NCBI GenBank assembly: GCA_964019695.1
Contig: OZ026515.1
Span: 36,224,994-36,288,993, forward strand
Direction of reading: 5' to 3'
Source of the DNA: Loripinus fragilis
Taxonomy: Eukaryota; Mollusca; Bivalvia; Lucinida; Lucinidae
Length of the DNA: 64,000 nucleotides
Positions 36,757-47,707 of the stretch are shown in pieces; position 1 is the stretch's first letter, and each line of letters starts with the position of its first letter. The notes under the pieces were generated by a model that was not told the origin of the DNA, did not search any database, and was given only the letters and a program-made list of their open reading frames with translations. The position numbers were made by a program, and so were the translations under genes.

Positions 36757-36843
36757 TGATTTGATTTTATTCTTTACGTCCACTCAACAATCTTTCAGTT
36801 ATGCGGGACGGGTCTTCCTGGGTTGAACCAGTACTAAGCAAAA
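36757..36843 (-). mobile_element. SINE family A, 5'-truncated tail
   Basis: Only the 3' half is present, from the GGTTCAACCCAGGAAGACCC segment to the AATCAAATCAAAC tail. It ends abruptly at TACTAAGCA, which is typical of incomplete reverse transcription. Confidence 0.65.
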
Positions 36844-38314
36844 TAATGCTTATATAATGGTTGACATGCTTCATAGCATCACTAGCAGATGCTAGTTGAC
36901 TAACTGTAAAAGCTTTATAAGAAAACAGAGTTTGACACAATTTCATGCATAGTCCCTGATTTTAGCATGTTTATTAATATTGAGATGCATATGGCCAAAC
37001 AGTATAAATTCGTCGATTATACACTGAGCAAAGTTTCTAGTCGTTCACCTTACATTTTTACGCTAGTTTTGAAAGTAAGGTTCGGTTAAACAAAATCCAT
37101 GCTTCTATAAATAAACCGAAGCTTTACTAAGACCCTGCATGTCATTTCGTTAAAATTACTGGTACTTCTTGCACAGACGATGCTAGAGTAAAGGTACCCT
37201 CAATTCAAAAAGTTACATTTTTTCTACAATATGAAATACTCAACAGAGAGGCCATCCATTTGTATTTGTGTTTGTTTGAAGTTGTTCCTGACTGCTGAGA
37301 TTCAAGACGAACGCTTTAAATGATTTGCTTCATTCGGACTTCTCGTTTCTGTTACGTAATAGCATGAATGCACACACTATTTTTATTTCAGCAGCTAAAT
37401 CATAGACATTCAGCTTTATGCATGCAGTTTACATAGGAAGTTGGCACTGTTCTCTACGCCTTATTATCTGCGGCATGGCATTGTAATTTTCAGAGTTTAT
37501 TTATTACCACTTAACGTCACTGTTATAGCTTGGAAATTGAGAAAAAAATGCAAAGTGTCGTCAAAATGATTTTTTTTAAGTTTTGCTTCCAAATCGGAAG
37601 TGCACATCAGCAGTGAAAAGTTTGTCATCACAAAATGGACGAATCATGTTATATTATGTTTGGCCTGTCTTTTTCAGATAAAATAAAATGCAAACAACAA
37701 TTTTAGCACGAGTTAGCACGAGTAACTAATGAATATCAAAAATCTCGAAAATGCGATATTTTAAAAATTGCGTAAAAATCCACTTTAGTCAAAATTTCAA
37801 GTGTTTGGTGTTTTTGATGTCGGCAAGCCCGGTTTATTACCAACTGCACTTGAATTTGATGTAAAATTTCACTCAAAACCATTTAATCGAAAAGCATATT
37901 TTTGCATTTTAAACCAAAAAGTTGTGGATTGAAAGACAACTTTTGTGAAAGACCGTTAAATTTTTGCCTCATAAACGGCACATAATTAGGCAAAAATTCA
38001 TTTTAATGATTTTAGCGCTTGGTCAGAAATAATGAGTTTAAAAATGACCAATTAGAAATTTTGTTTAGTGTAATGGCATACTTTCCAACTGTATGTGAGT
38101 TTATGCAAGTAATAATTTATCCGTAGTAAATGCTCTATACTATACCATGTGCAATTTGCTCACTGAAAGTTGGTTAGATTGACATTATTGCATACCATAT
38201 ATAAAAACATGCATAAGCTCAACGAATATGGTAAACCTGATATCATTTATATGTTATATAGTCTACAATGTACAGTTTATTTGTCTTAGCTCATTAAAAT
38301 ATAGTTATTTGTGT

Positions 38315-38500
38315 TATTTATGTCTTGTGTTTGTCATGCTTTCGCGTCTGTTCATTGATGCCGTGTGGTCACCTGCTGGGAAAGGGCTGACCTCTTGGCT
38401 CTTGTTTGTGATGTTTAATTTTGTTTTACCACTTTCCCGTGTGGTATCCCGAGTCAGTTGTGGTACTTGATTGTATTGATTCCTGATCTATGCCGCATTT
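38315..38500 (+). repeat. R1 repeat fragment inside the satellite
   Basis: TTTGTCATGCTTTCGCGTCT .. GTGGTCACCTGCTGGGAAAG .. GATTGTATTGATTCCTGATC matches family R1, with satellite units on both sides. Confidence 0.65.
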
Positions 38501-39179
38501 CTTACTTAGATTGGCATTATTGTATACCGTATATTATATGACACGTATAATTAGCATGCATTAGCTTACTACAATATGGTTAGAATGACAGCATATTATA
38601 TGTTTATTAATCCACCATGTATACCTTATTTGCCTTAGTTATTATAAAAATGGTTATATTGGCATTATTGTATACCGTATATAAATTGCCATGTACAATT
38701 AGCATGCATTCGCTAACTGCAATATGGCTATACTGACATGTTTTATATGTTATATAATCTACCATGTACACTTTTTTACTAACTAAAAGATGGTTCGATT
38801 GGCACTATTGTATATGATATAATCTACCCTGCAGAATGTATTTGCATATTCTCACTGAAAGATGGTTAAATTGGCAGTATTGCAAATGGTAAATAATTTA
38901 CCTTATATAGTCTATTTGCACTACCTCACTAAAATATGGTTACATTGGCAGTATTGTATATGGTATATAATCTATCATGTATAATGTATTTGCTTTAGCT
39001 CATTGAAATATGGTTATATCGACACAAGTGTATATGGTATATAATCTATCTTTTAAAATGTACTTGCATTAGCTCATTGAAATGATTATATTAGCAGTAT
39101 TGTATTTTGCGCATTCTCTATCTTGTACAATTTACTAAAAGATGGTTAGATTCACATAATTGTATATGGTATATTATAC

Positions 39180-39930
39180 AGTTATTTTATGCCTGTTTGT
39201 AGTATAGTCAAACTTTTACCCCGAGGTGCCGTGGACGACCTGATGCACTATTGCACGAGGTCGAAGGCCGAGTACAATAGTGCATCAGGTCGTCCACGGT
39301 ACTGAGGGGTAATAGTTTGGCTATACTTCAAACAGGCATGAAATAATTGTTTTATTACCCAACCCATTTGATGAATTACTTAGCAGCGTTACTGAAATGG
39401 AGTATCTGTTGACGTAGCGGTTTTGTAGAAAAACAGAAAATTTCGCCAAATCTGCTCAATTTTGGTCTTAAAATGTTCCACTTGTTCTAACTAAGAAAAC
39501 GAGTATCCACACTTTATGTTTCTGACCATAAACAACGGTGTTATTGGATTTTAAAGTTGTCAAACCCTGTCTCATTTTCACCATTGTTGCATAACGTCTC
39601 CTTTCATAAACGAACCGTACGCGCATCGTCGTCGCGCATGTCGAGAAGCGCCTGTGTGTTTTAACAGGGAAGCGAGAAACCTAACCTTAGTTCAATAATG
39701 CGAGTGCTCGCCGAGCGCTCGTTGATTGGTACCTATCTTTATTCATAACGTGTAAAGCCGGACATCAGTACAACGAGCGCCCGAGAGCGCTCGCATTATT
39801 GAACTTGCCTCAGGCCTTGGTATAGTGCCAGTCAATAGTCGAAATTATTGACTGGTCAATAGTTCAGTGACTTGTGACATAGCAAAAAATAGACAATTAC
39901 TCCGTATATAGACGGTTGGGTAATAAACTG
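39180..39930. mobile_element. Insert with two long hairpins inside the satellite
   Basis: A hairpin at 39201-39328 (ACCTGATGCACTATTG with its complement, arms about 54 bases) and another at 39683-39812 (AGTTCAATAATGCGAG / CTCGCATTATTGAACT). The edges TACAGTTATTTTATG and GGGTAATAAACTGTA are loosely inverted, suggesting one non-autonomous element of about 750 bases. Confidence 0.55.
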
Positions 39931-41718
39931 TACAATGTATACATTATTTCCATTAGCTCATTTTAATATGTTTATTTTGGCAATTGTATATATGGTATAT
40001 AATCTACCTTTTACAATGTACTTGTTTTTGCTCATTCTAATATGGCTATATCCGCAGTATTGTGTATGTCATAAAATCTACCTTGTTTAATTTACTTGCA
40101 TTGGTTTATTGAAATATTGTTATACTGGCAGTATTATATATGGCGTGTTCTCTACCATATACAATTTACTTGCATATGGTTATATTCGCAGTATCCTCTA
40201 CCTTGTACAATTCACCTGCATTAGCGTATTGAAATTTGGTTACATTTGCAGTATTGTATATGGTATATAATCTACCTTACCTTGTACAATTTATTTGCAT
40301 TAGCTCATCAGAATATGGCTATATTGGCAGTATTGTATTTTGCTAATACTCTACATTGTACAATTTACGAGCATTAGCTCGTATGATTATTTTGCCAATT
40401 TGAATATGGCGTATAATCTACCTTGTACAATTTATTTGCATTAGCTCTTTGAAAATGGTTTTATTGGCAAGAGTGTAAACGGAGGTACCCTACCTTGTAT
40501 ACTTTACTTGCATTTGCTCACGAAAAGATGGTTAGATTGACATTATTTTATACGGAGTATACTCTACCTTATACAATTTACTTGCATTTGCTCACTAAAA
40601 GATGGTTAGTTTGGACTTATTTGATATGGATTCTACACACTCTTGTACAATGTTTTCGCATTTGCTCTCTAAAAGATTGTTAGCTTGGAATTGTCGTATA
40701 TGGAGTATACTATACCTTGTACAATTCACTTGCATTTTCTCACTAAAATATCGTTGAATTGCATTATTTTATATGGAGTATAAATCTTGTACAATTTACT
40801 TTCGCCTGCTTAATAAAAGATGGTTAGATTGGGATTGTTTTATGTGGAGTATACTGTGTACTCTACCTTGCACAATAAACTTGCATTTGCTAACTACGAG
40901 ACTCAACTTTGTTTAATTTACTTGCACCTGCTTAATAAAAGATGGCGAGATTGCGATTATTGTATATGGAGTATAATCTACCGTATACAATTTACTTGCA
41001 TAAGCTCATTGAAATATGGTTATATTGACATTATTGCATATTGTATATACATGTAATCTATCTCGTACAATTTACTTGCACTAGTTCAATAAAAGTTGTA
41101 AGAAACACATTATTCTAGATACATGTGGTACATACTATACAATGTACACTTTACTTGCAATACCGCACTAAAATATGGTTATATTAACATTTTTCGATAT
41201 GGTATATAATCTACCATGTACAACTTAATTGCATTTGTTCGCTAAAAGATGGTAGAAGGACGTTTTTTTCTGTATGGTACATACATGTAATCTACCACAC
41301 TTAACTTGCAATGCCTCACCAACAGATGGTTAGATTGGCTTTATATATGGTATACAATTTCACTAAAAGATGATTAGATTGGCATTATTATTGGTAGATT
41401 ATTTGATATTTACAGCCAGCTTACATTGTACTTTCATTAGATTGTCATTATTGTTAGTAGATACACAGTTCGTTAAAATCATTCGCTCTATTTTATAACC
41501 GATGCATATGTTACTTGTATGTATGTTTTTAAACTGCACATTTATTCTACGTTGTCTTCTGATATATGTTGTTTTGTAAACATCGGACAACCATTTATCA
41601 CACTTGACTATTTTCAAAACGCCCTTTTTAACCATACAGAACACTATACGAGGGATGTTCTAAAAGAATTGCTTATTACTATCTGGAGACCTCAAATTTC
41701 AAGTTAGCCCAAAAGTGC

Positions 41719-42682
41719 TCATTTCATGCCATCAAAGAACTCCCCGTGGCTAGAAAGGCAAAGCTTCAGCCAATGTAACCACTTCCTGAAGGCGTCAAGG
41801 TACGCTGATTTGGGTACAGTAATAAGGTACTGATGAATAGCAGATCCAAGTGCCTGCCAGGACTGGTATTTCCACCCAGCAAGGAATTATCTCAATTTCG
41901 GAAACATAAAGTAATCACATTGGACAAGGTCTATGGAATACGGGAGGTGAGGCAAAACAGCGTCGCTTTTTATAATATTTTTTGGCTTCCACAGTACTAT
42001 GTCTTTGTAGTACTGTCCGGTCATGTTTTTTGGCCTATTCTACCGGCGCTTTTATTGCGACTCCATCACATGAGAAAAAAATGCATACAAAACCTTCCTT
42101 GCATTGAAAGACCGTTTGGCAATTACTGGGCGTCTGCTATGTTTAGTGGGCCAGATTTTATTGCTAACCTTTCTGACGGGCTCAAAATAATTGACCCAAT
42201 TTTCATCACCTTTGACGACATTGGCAAACTGCTTTTTGTCACAAGTTTGAAACATTAGAAGCAGCTTTTGTGCCACTTTAACCCGTTGTCTGTTTTGCTC
42301 AACAGTCAACAGATGTGGCACCATTCTAGCAAAAAAAACTTTTGGACTTTAAAAAGCTTCTTCAAAATAAGGTGAACCGTTGATAGTGATATGCCTACTT
42401 TTCGTGCAATATCACGAACTGTAAATCTGGCATCTCCTTCAATGATTTCCTTTATTTTTGAAACGATTTCTTTACGAGATGCAAATTTTGGCCTACCTGA
42501 TTTTGATGCATTTTTGATGGACTCTACACAAGATTCAAATTTATTTTTTCCAGCGATTAACTGTGTCATAACACACACAAGGTCCTTAAGTAGTAGAGCT
42601 GCTTCAAAGAACAACCAAGTTTTGAGCGAGCTTTGATGTAAGCCCGTATTTCATCTTTCTGGTCGACGCTTCTACCAACCAT
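41719..42682 (-). pseudogene. Mariner transposase pseudogene
   Basis: Start MVGRSVDQKDEIRAYIKARS at 42682. The helix-turn-helix part follows (SGRPKFASRKEIVSKIKE; ARKVGISLSTVHLILKKLF), then the first catalytic Asp block (VVKGDENWVNYFEP) and the last block (LPHLPYSIDLVQCDYFMF, Asp present), with an ending FFDGMK at about 41721. Intact mariner transposases are about 340-350 residues with a D,D(34)D triad. Here the frame shifts near 42600 and in an A-run near 42330. The HDNA-type block with the second Asp is missing between about 42050 and 41970, and further stops occur. Not functional. Confidence 0.88.
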
Positions 42683-42753
42683 TTTTACTACAGTGGTCAA
42701 TGACTGCGTGTATTAATATGGCAAATTTTATGTCTTACATTTAGTCTAACATG

Positions 42754-42935
42754 TTTTTGTTAGTTTGATTGATTTGATTCTTTACGTCCCATCAACAATC
42801 TTTCAGTTATATAGGGACGGATCTTCCTGGGTTTAACCAGTACTAAGCTAGGATAAATGTGTCATGCTCAAGGACCACAACGCAGTGACGCCGGTGAGGC
42901 TCGAACCCGCGGCCCTTTGGTCTCGAGTCAAGCAC
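42754..42935 (-). mobile_element. SINE family A inserted in mariner, with target-site duplication
   Basis: The SINE is bounded by an exact 11-base direct repeat AGTCTAACATG at 42743-42753 and 42936-42946. The head is cut just before the A box. It sits inside a mariner element, upstream of the transposase start, so it is younger than that mariner insertion. Confidence 0.85.
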
Positions 42936-43204
42936 AGTCTAACATGTATATTTATACACCGTTGTGTAGACCTTGAATCAACCTAGAAAGGTATATATTG
43001 GTTTTTATCGTGCCCCACGTGGATATCGAGATCTAGGACAATAAGCAATTCCCTCGTACGTTTGGAAGCTAGGGCAAGTCAGAGTGACCATCATTGCTAA
43101 AAATAGAAAACATAGGCACCTGATTGACCGAATAATTATTCATGCTCTCATCAAATATCATGTATACATTTTGAAGTAACTATGTATTCTATTTATGCGG
43201 ATAT

Positions 43205-43435
43205 AAAATTGAGCCTCATCGTGAGAAAGTCTTCCTCGTGTATGCGATCCGGTTACCCTCAAACAAATCTGTCTAGCTGCAGATACTAGGAGGAGACTGA
43301 AATATTTGGTTTTTGGAAATTTGTAAATGTTTTTAAAATAAAAACAAAGCAACCTAATAACTAAGGAACTGATCAGTCCGCTCACGTGCACAGGACGTTC
43401 AGCACCTTTGTTGTTGTTCGCAGAGTAAAATGCAT
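43205..43435. mobile_element. MITE family 'GGGCCTCGTCGC', diverged copy
   Basis: TTGAGCCTCATCGTGAGAAA .. TAGCTGCAGATACTAGGAGG .. CTGATCAGTCCGCTC .. CCTTTGTTGTTGTTCGC keeps the block order of 20228-20472 but lacks a clear right terminus. Confidence 0.5.
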
Positions 43436-43632
43436 ATTTTCTAATGATCAATATCATTTTGTATACTTATTTTTTATCACTGGGAGAAAACTGTATCTTT
43501 GATAACAATTACTTGTGTAATTAATGACTAGCCTTCATCAAGTCAGGTGTATCAACGACCCACCCGCCCATAATCTATGATATGGCCACGAGTTAGGAAA
43601 TGGCACCGATCAGCACAAAACCAAACCAGGCC

Positions 43633-43865
43633 CGAGGTTATATATTTTTAAGTTCAGGCTCAACTCAACTGAGCACGAAATTTCAACTGCTTATCAAAAC
43701 TAAAATACCAACACATGAAGAAGTGTTACTTTAAGTCTCTCAGATGTTGTATTTATCATGCTTATAAATGTTAAAATGCCAACAATTGTTGGCATTTTAA
43801 CATTTATGAGCATGATAAATTTCGTGCTCAGGTGAGTTGAGCATGAAAAAATATTATTACCTCGG
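43633..43865. mobile_element. MITE family 'CGAGGTTAT', intact copy
   Basis: CCGAGGTTATATATTTTTAA / AAATATTATTACCTCGG with inverted GCTCAACTCAACTGAGCACG / TTCGTGCTCAGGTGAGTTGA arms and the same AATGCCAACAATTGTTGGCATT-type centre as 1610-1841. Confidence 0.78.
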
Positions 43866-44540
43866 GGCAAGGCCCTCCACGTAACAGTTTTAAAACAACC
43901 AATGGAAAACCGTTCCATAAATAGAGCAAACAAAGCAACCACCTCAGAACAAGCAGCAGCCAACCCACTTCTTGACAAACGCCAATGCTGATATATCTAG
44001 CGGGACCAGAGGTTTAATGTTTCGTCTGAGTCTACATCTACATTCATCCTTTGATTATGCGAGCAGCAAAGGCTCTGGCTAGTCTGCACATTTACGGCGG
44101 CTCGCTAGAGTCTTTGTTGCTCGAACTTGTGGAACGTATCAGAATGTCATGTAGCATATGCTTATTCAAAAACGTCTTTTTGTGTCTAAAAGCCATTTTT
44201 GAATATTTACATTTCCACTGCGAGTCTTTAAATGAACAGTTACATTTGAGATGTGGTTCATATCTTCATGAACAAATCGATTTAAGCCACACCCACACAC
44301 GCGCCATTTGAGCGGGTTAACGTCAAGTCCATCCAATAACGTTGCTTGTTTACTGACGTTTGCGTGACGTTGAACACGTATCGCCATGACACTAAGCGCG
44401 GAAATTTGGCGTTTTGGCTATTCCAAACCCTACGTTTTGTCTGATCTAATTCAAAATATCTGGAAAAACAGCCAAATTAGTTGAAATTTGAAAATTGATA
44501 CTTGACTGATAATATTAAATGTAAATATAAGTAATAAGTT

Positions 44541-44665
44541 CATTTTTTGAAATGTTCATGGAATCATGTATACTTCGGGTCTCTTGCAAAGTTAACGTGA
44601 AGCCCGAAGCCCTTACTTTATAAGAGACCCGAAGTATTCATGATTCCATGAACATCCCAAAAATT
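44541..44665. repeat. Long hairpin, arms about 35 bp
   Basis: AATGTTCATGGAATCATGTA and ACTTCGGGTCTCTT pair with AAGAGACCCGAAGTATTCAT and GATTCCATGAACAT. The loop contains TTAACG and a partial second copy of CGAAGCCC. Confidence 0.75.
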
Positions 44666-44669
44666 GAAT

Positions 44670-45125
44670 TCATTTCTTAACACACTCTTTAGAAAGTGGT
44701 GGTGAGTACTTGTATGTATCATGACAAGAGCTGAGATTTCAATTATATCTATTTAAAGAAATTTTAGACAAATGCCTTGGGAGCCGTGTATGGTCATCAG
44801 ATAACCGGGTAACATTATCAGTAGTGGCACTTTCATAATCAAGGTCAAAAATATTTGGCCATACTTTTGTGAAAATCTGCATACGACATATATTATAAAT
44901 AGTAGACTATAACTGGAACATATGTAATAATGATACTATTTGAATTTTTTGTAAGCCTTCGAGATAAGATTCAAAAGAAAGCTGAAAAATGAAAATAAAA
45001 TACAATGGCAGTCTGAGAGTCGGAGCACTGTTTGTTTTAAAGAATGGTCAATGACTGGGGTCAAAAAGGAGGGGACGAGTAAAACGGGTCTCCAGAAAAG
45101 AGCAAAATCATCATGCCACACTATA
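44670..45125. other. Unassigned intergenic stretch
   Basis: I see no gene, repeat family or RNA here; short open frames lack recognisable content. Confidence 0.4.
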
Positions 45126-45129
45126 GGGG

Positions 45130-45335
45130 AACGAGAAAAGAAGTTTTCCGAGTTCGGCTTGAACCTACATAGGAACCCCTACTTGTCCAGCTACAGAGAC
45201 TAGCTATGATTTTGAATATTTGCATTTAGCATTGTTCTTCAATACTATATAGACAGCGAAAAACAAATAATTTTTTATGCTTATCAGACTGCGCAGATGC
45301 GCAGACTCATGTTCGCCTTTGTTGTTCGCATCTTA
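45130..45335. mobile_element. MITE family 'GGGCCTCGTCGC' fragment
   Basis: CTACAGAGACTAGCTATGAT .. CTTATCAGACTGCGCAGATG .. TTTGTTGTTCGC, immediately followed by a CACACCGGATAGG-family element. Confidence 0.55.
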
Positions 45336-45355
45336 GATTCCCACCCAATGTTGCT

Positions 45356-45548
45356 CACACCGAGAAGGCGGCATTCGAAAACGCTCTGGACAGTCGAAGA
45401 GAATGAGGGAAAAAATCACGAGAAACAGTGTTTTCGAATGTCAAAACAAATGGCGACAAATGACAATCAAAAATTCTGTTTCTAGCGATTTTTTGTCTAC
45501 GTTCGTCGATAGTATTAGCGTTTTCGATTGCTGCCTATCCGGTATATT
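45356..45548. mobile_element. MITE family 'CACACCGGATAGG' copy 4
   Basis: CACACCGAGAAGGCGGCATT / TCGATTGCTGCCTATCCGGT with ACGTTCGTCGATAGTATTAG inside. Confidence 0.7.
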
Positions 45549-46164
45549 GTTACACTAGCACATACGTGTATTGAATTTATATCTAGACTATTGGTGGTAC
45601 GCTAAAACTTCTGGCTGGCTGATCACGAATTTCGTATAAAGTAGACACTCTCACAAACTTGCACTTCCTTCCAGAGTCTTTTTCTAAGATGTGAAACCTG
45701 GTACATTTGTGATTTTGCTTGCCCACAAGTACGTCGTCTCACATTCGTGCTTGTATATACATACATGTATGATTAAGGGTATGTAAGCGTCGTCCTTTCC
45801 GAGATGCCTTTTTGTGGACACCGATGTTGTGTATGGGGAATCTGTTTATCTAATATTCGGCCATTTCATCAGTGCGAAAACTTTAATAGCTTTGGACAAT
45901 GGGATTTTTTTCAAGGTATACAGAGCATAAAATTGCATGAAGATAAATGAGGAAAAAATGTTAAAAAGGGTAAACGTAGGAAAACATACAAAACTGACAA
46001 AATAACGATAATTTCCACTGAATAGTCAAGGAAGCATTTCTCTGTCCGAAGTGTTGCCGAAAAGCGCGATACGGTAAATGTTCTAAGTTTCGACATTTTT
46101 CCTTTTCTGTTCGCAAATAAAATGTTATTTATCAGGGTTGAAGGTTCCAAACTGCATGTATGGA

Positions 46165-46240
46165 TAGCAAACAACGTCGACCGAGATCAGACTGCTTCGA
46201 AAGAAGCAGTCTGATCTGGGTCTGCGCTGTTTGTCTATGT
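46165..46240. repeat. Hairpin core of the TTAA MITE family
   Basis: GCAAACAACGTCGACCGAGA and AGATCAGACTGCTTC pair with GAAGCAGTCTGATCTGGGTC. No TTAA termini are visible. Lies about 200 bases upstream of gene 2. Confidence 0.6.
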
Positions 46241-46319
46241 CTTTTGGCAGGCAACTACATGTACATGTAGCAAGTGTTCAAAATTTTAGAACAATTTTAC
46301 CGTCTTAGCTAAAACAGGT

Positions 46320-46328
46320 TATATAAAC
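46320..46328 (+). promoter_or_regulatory. Candidate TATA box of gene 2
   Basis: TATATAAAC lies 114 bases upstream of the gene 2 ATG, which would put transcription start near 46350. It is judged only from motif and distance. The region is AT-rich, so chance occurrence is possible. Confidence 0.3.
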
Positions 46329-46441
46329 GACTGCATTCTATAAGAAAAACAAAATATAAAAAATAAAAGAACAGAGTAGAAAAAACATTCAATCAATTAA
46401 ACCGCTGTTTGACCGGGACAACCAAATATAAATTGCCAAAA

Positions 46442-46754
46442 ATGGCTTATTATAAGGTAATCTTATGGATGACCATTTGCTCAATATGTTCGTCACACAG
46501 TGCTAACGGTCAAGTGTTGGGCAATCCTCATAATAATTTGGTACGTAAATCAAATCTTACACAAGCAAAACTTGACATGGAGATTCAAGAAGTTATGTCT
46601 CAGATCCTAGAAGAACCGGAAGATGGTATCACGGACCGTGCGTCAAGGGCTGTACAGCAGGGACTCCCGTCGTTCGACGTCAACGACGCATGTTTGAAGG
46701 ACTTTGGGACTTTTCTGGCCGCCTTAGTGGGAACAGAGCAATGGGCTTTAAGGA
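46442..46754 (+). CDS. nrf-6-like: Gene 2 exon 1: signal peptide and start of NRF domain
   Basis: Codons 1-104 plus one base. The ATG at 46442 (context CCAAAAATGG) is preferred over an in-frame upstream TTG because the paralogue begins at the same place. MAYYKVILWMTICSICSSHS is a signal peptide. The KSNLTQA sequon, the DRASRAVQQG segment and CLKDFGTFLAALVG..QWALR follow, all matching gene 1 exon 1. The donor AGGA|GTAAGT leaves phase 1. Confidence 0.85.
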
Positions 46755-46864
46755 GTAAGTATAATTATCTAGTAATTAATCTATAAAACGGATCCTTCAG
46801 AAATAGAGAGGACCTTAAAAAATGAAAACGGCAGACTCGGTTTGATCGAGTTTTTCCTGAGAAC

Positions 46865-47082
46865 TACTGTAAATTCGGAAATTTTGGCGAGGGTTTATTT
46901 TTTCGAAACTTCGCAGATGCGAAGTTTCGCGAAAATAAAACCCTCGCGAAATGGAGAAACGACTGTCGTTTTCTGATATAGGTAAACCATGACCTAGTCG
47001 CGCAATTTTAATGTAAAAAAATATGTCTTTTAGCGCTATTCGCGAAAATAAAATTCTCACGATAATTTCCGAATTTACAGTA
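46865..47082. mobile_element. MITE with TACTGTAAATTCGG termini
   Basis: TACTGTAAATTCGGAAATTT / TTTCCGAATTTACAGTA with inner TTCGCGAAAATAAAA inverted repeats. Begins 110 bases after the gene 2 exon 1 donor. Confidence 0.78.
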
Positions 47083-47124
47083 AGTACAACAACTCTCCCA
47101 GCTTCAAGCATCGACCTACTGGTG

Positions 47125-47420
47125 TTTTGCTTGGTTCTAATGCTGTTGATTCATTTTAGTCGCTTCCATTCATTGTGTGGGTTTTGTGCTTGGTCCATGT
47201 GTTGTTATGCAATACTTGGTATCCTTTCTAGGTTTGCAATCATCTCGCTGAGGAAGAGAAAACTGGTTGCTTTACTTTAATTGTCTTCCTAAAGTGGCTA
47301 TTGGTGTTCTGTGTCTCTTCCTCGTGGTGCCGCGGGTTGGTCTGCAATGTGTGATTGCGTTATCTCCAGGCCATACTCACTTTTGTCCGTCAGCTTAACC
47401 ATTTTTGTCCATCAGGTTTG
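47125..47420 (+). repeat. Dispersed repeat family R2 copy
   Basis: Shares GCAATACTTGGTATCCTTTC, TTTGCAATCATCTCGCTGAG and GGGTTGGTCTGCAATGTGTG with 50975-51540. Confidence 0.6.
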
Positions 47421-47707
47421 ATACATGAGCAAAGGGCTCCAATATTAGAATTCCAAGCTATGGTGTACTTCAGTCTCTGATTTTTGTATAATCTAAGCCA
47501 GCAGTGTAGACTTTGATAAAATGCCGCATTATGCGCATTTCATCTGGGTCTACGCTGTTCACTAAAAGCCCACATAAGGAGCTTCCAGTAAACCTATGTC
47601 AACAAATGAGCGCTATGGATCAGTTCGATTTGAGATCCAGAGGACCCATTTTGAATACCAATAAGGTAATGTGTTGTAGCCATGAGCAAGTCATTTGATC
47701 CTCGTTT

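Larger units (their letters stand above)
35101..38129. other. Intergenic stretch, mostly unassigned AT-rich DNA
   Basis: No gene recognised. It holds a truncated SINE (36757-36843), a GGGCCTCGTCGC-family fragment near 36000-36075, an inverted repeat around ATAAATTGCGAGGC / GAGCATTTATCTC (36225-36310) and a 20-base palindrome at 36463. Confidence 0.5.
38130..41400. repeat. Satellite array, period about 74 bp
   Basis: Degenerate units contain ATATGGTTATATTGGCAGTA, TTGTATATGGTATATAATCT, ACCTTGTACAATTTACTTGC and ATTAGCTCACTAAAA. Successive ATATGG starts at 38934 and 39008 are 74 bases apart, and others differ by a few bases. Interrupted by an R1 fragment (38315-38500) and a hairpin-bearing insert (about 39180-39930). 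Short open frames within it are by-products. Confidence 0.85.
41647..43058 (-). mobile_element. Mariner-type DNA transposon, degenerate
   Basis: Left end TACGAGGGATGTTCTAAAAG, right end (reverse) TACGAGGGAATTGCTTATTG, both with TA. The right terminus lacks the 12 bases ATGTTCTAAAAG present at the left. It contains a broken transposase on the minus strand and a SINE with its own duplication. Confidence 0.85.

Noticed and set aside
38130..41400. CRISPR-like spaced repeats
   Set aside because: Units are degenerate and contiguous with no distinct spacers, in eukaryotic DNA; it is a satellite.
41833..42258. 141-codon plus-strand open frame
   Set aside because: It is antisense to the mariner transposase, which has recognisable motifs on the minus strand.
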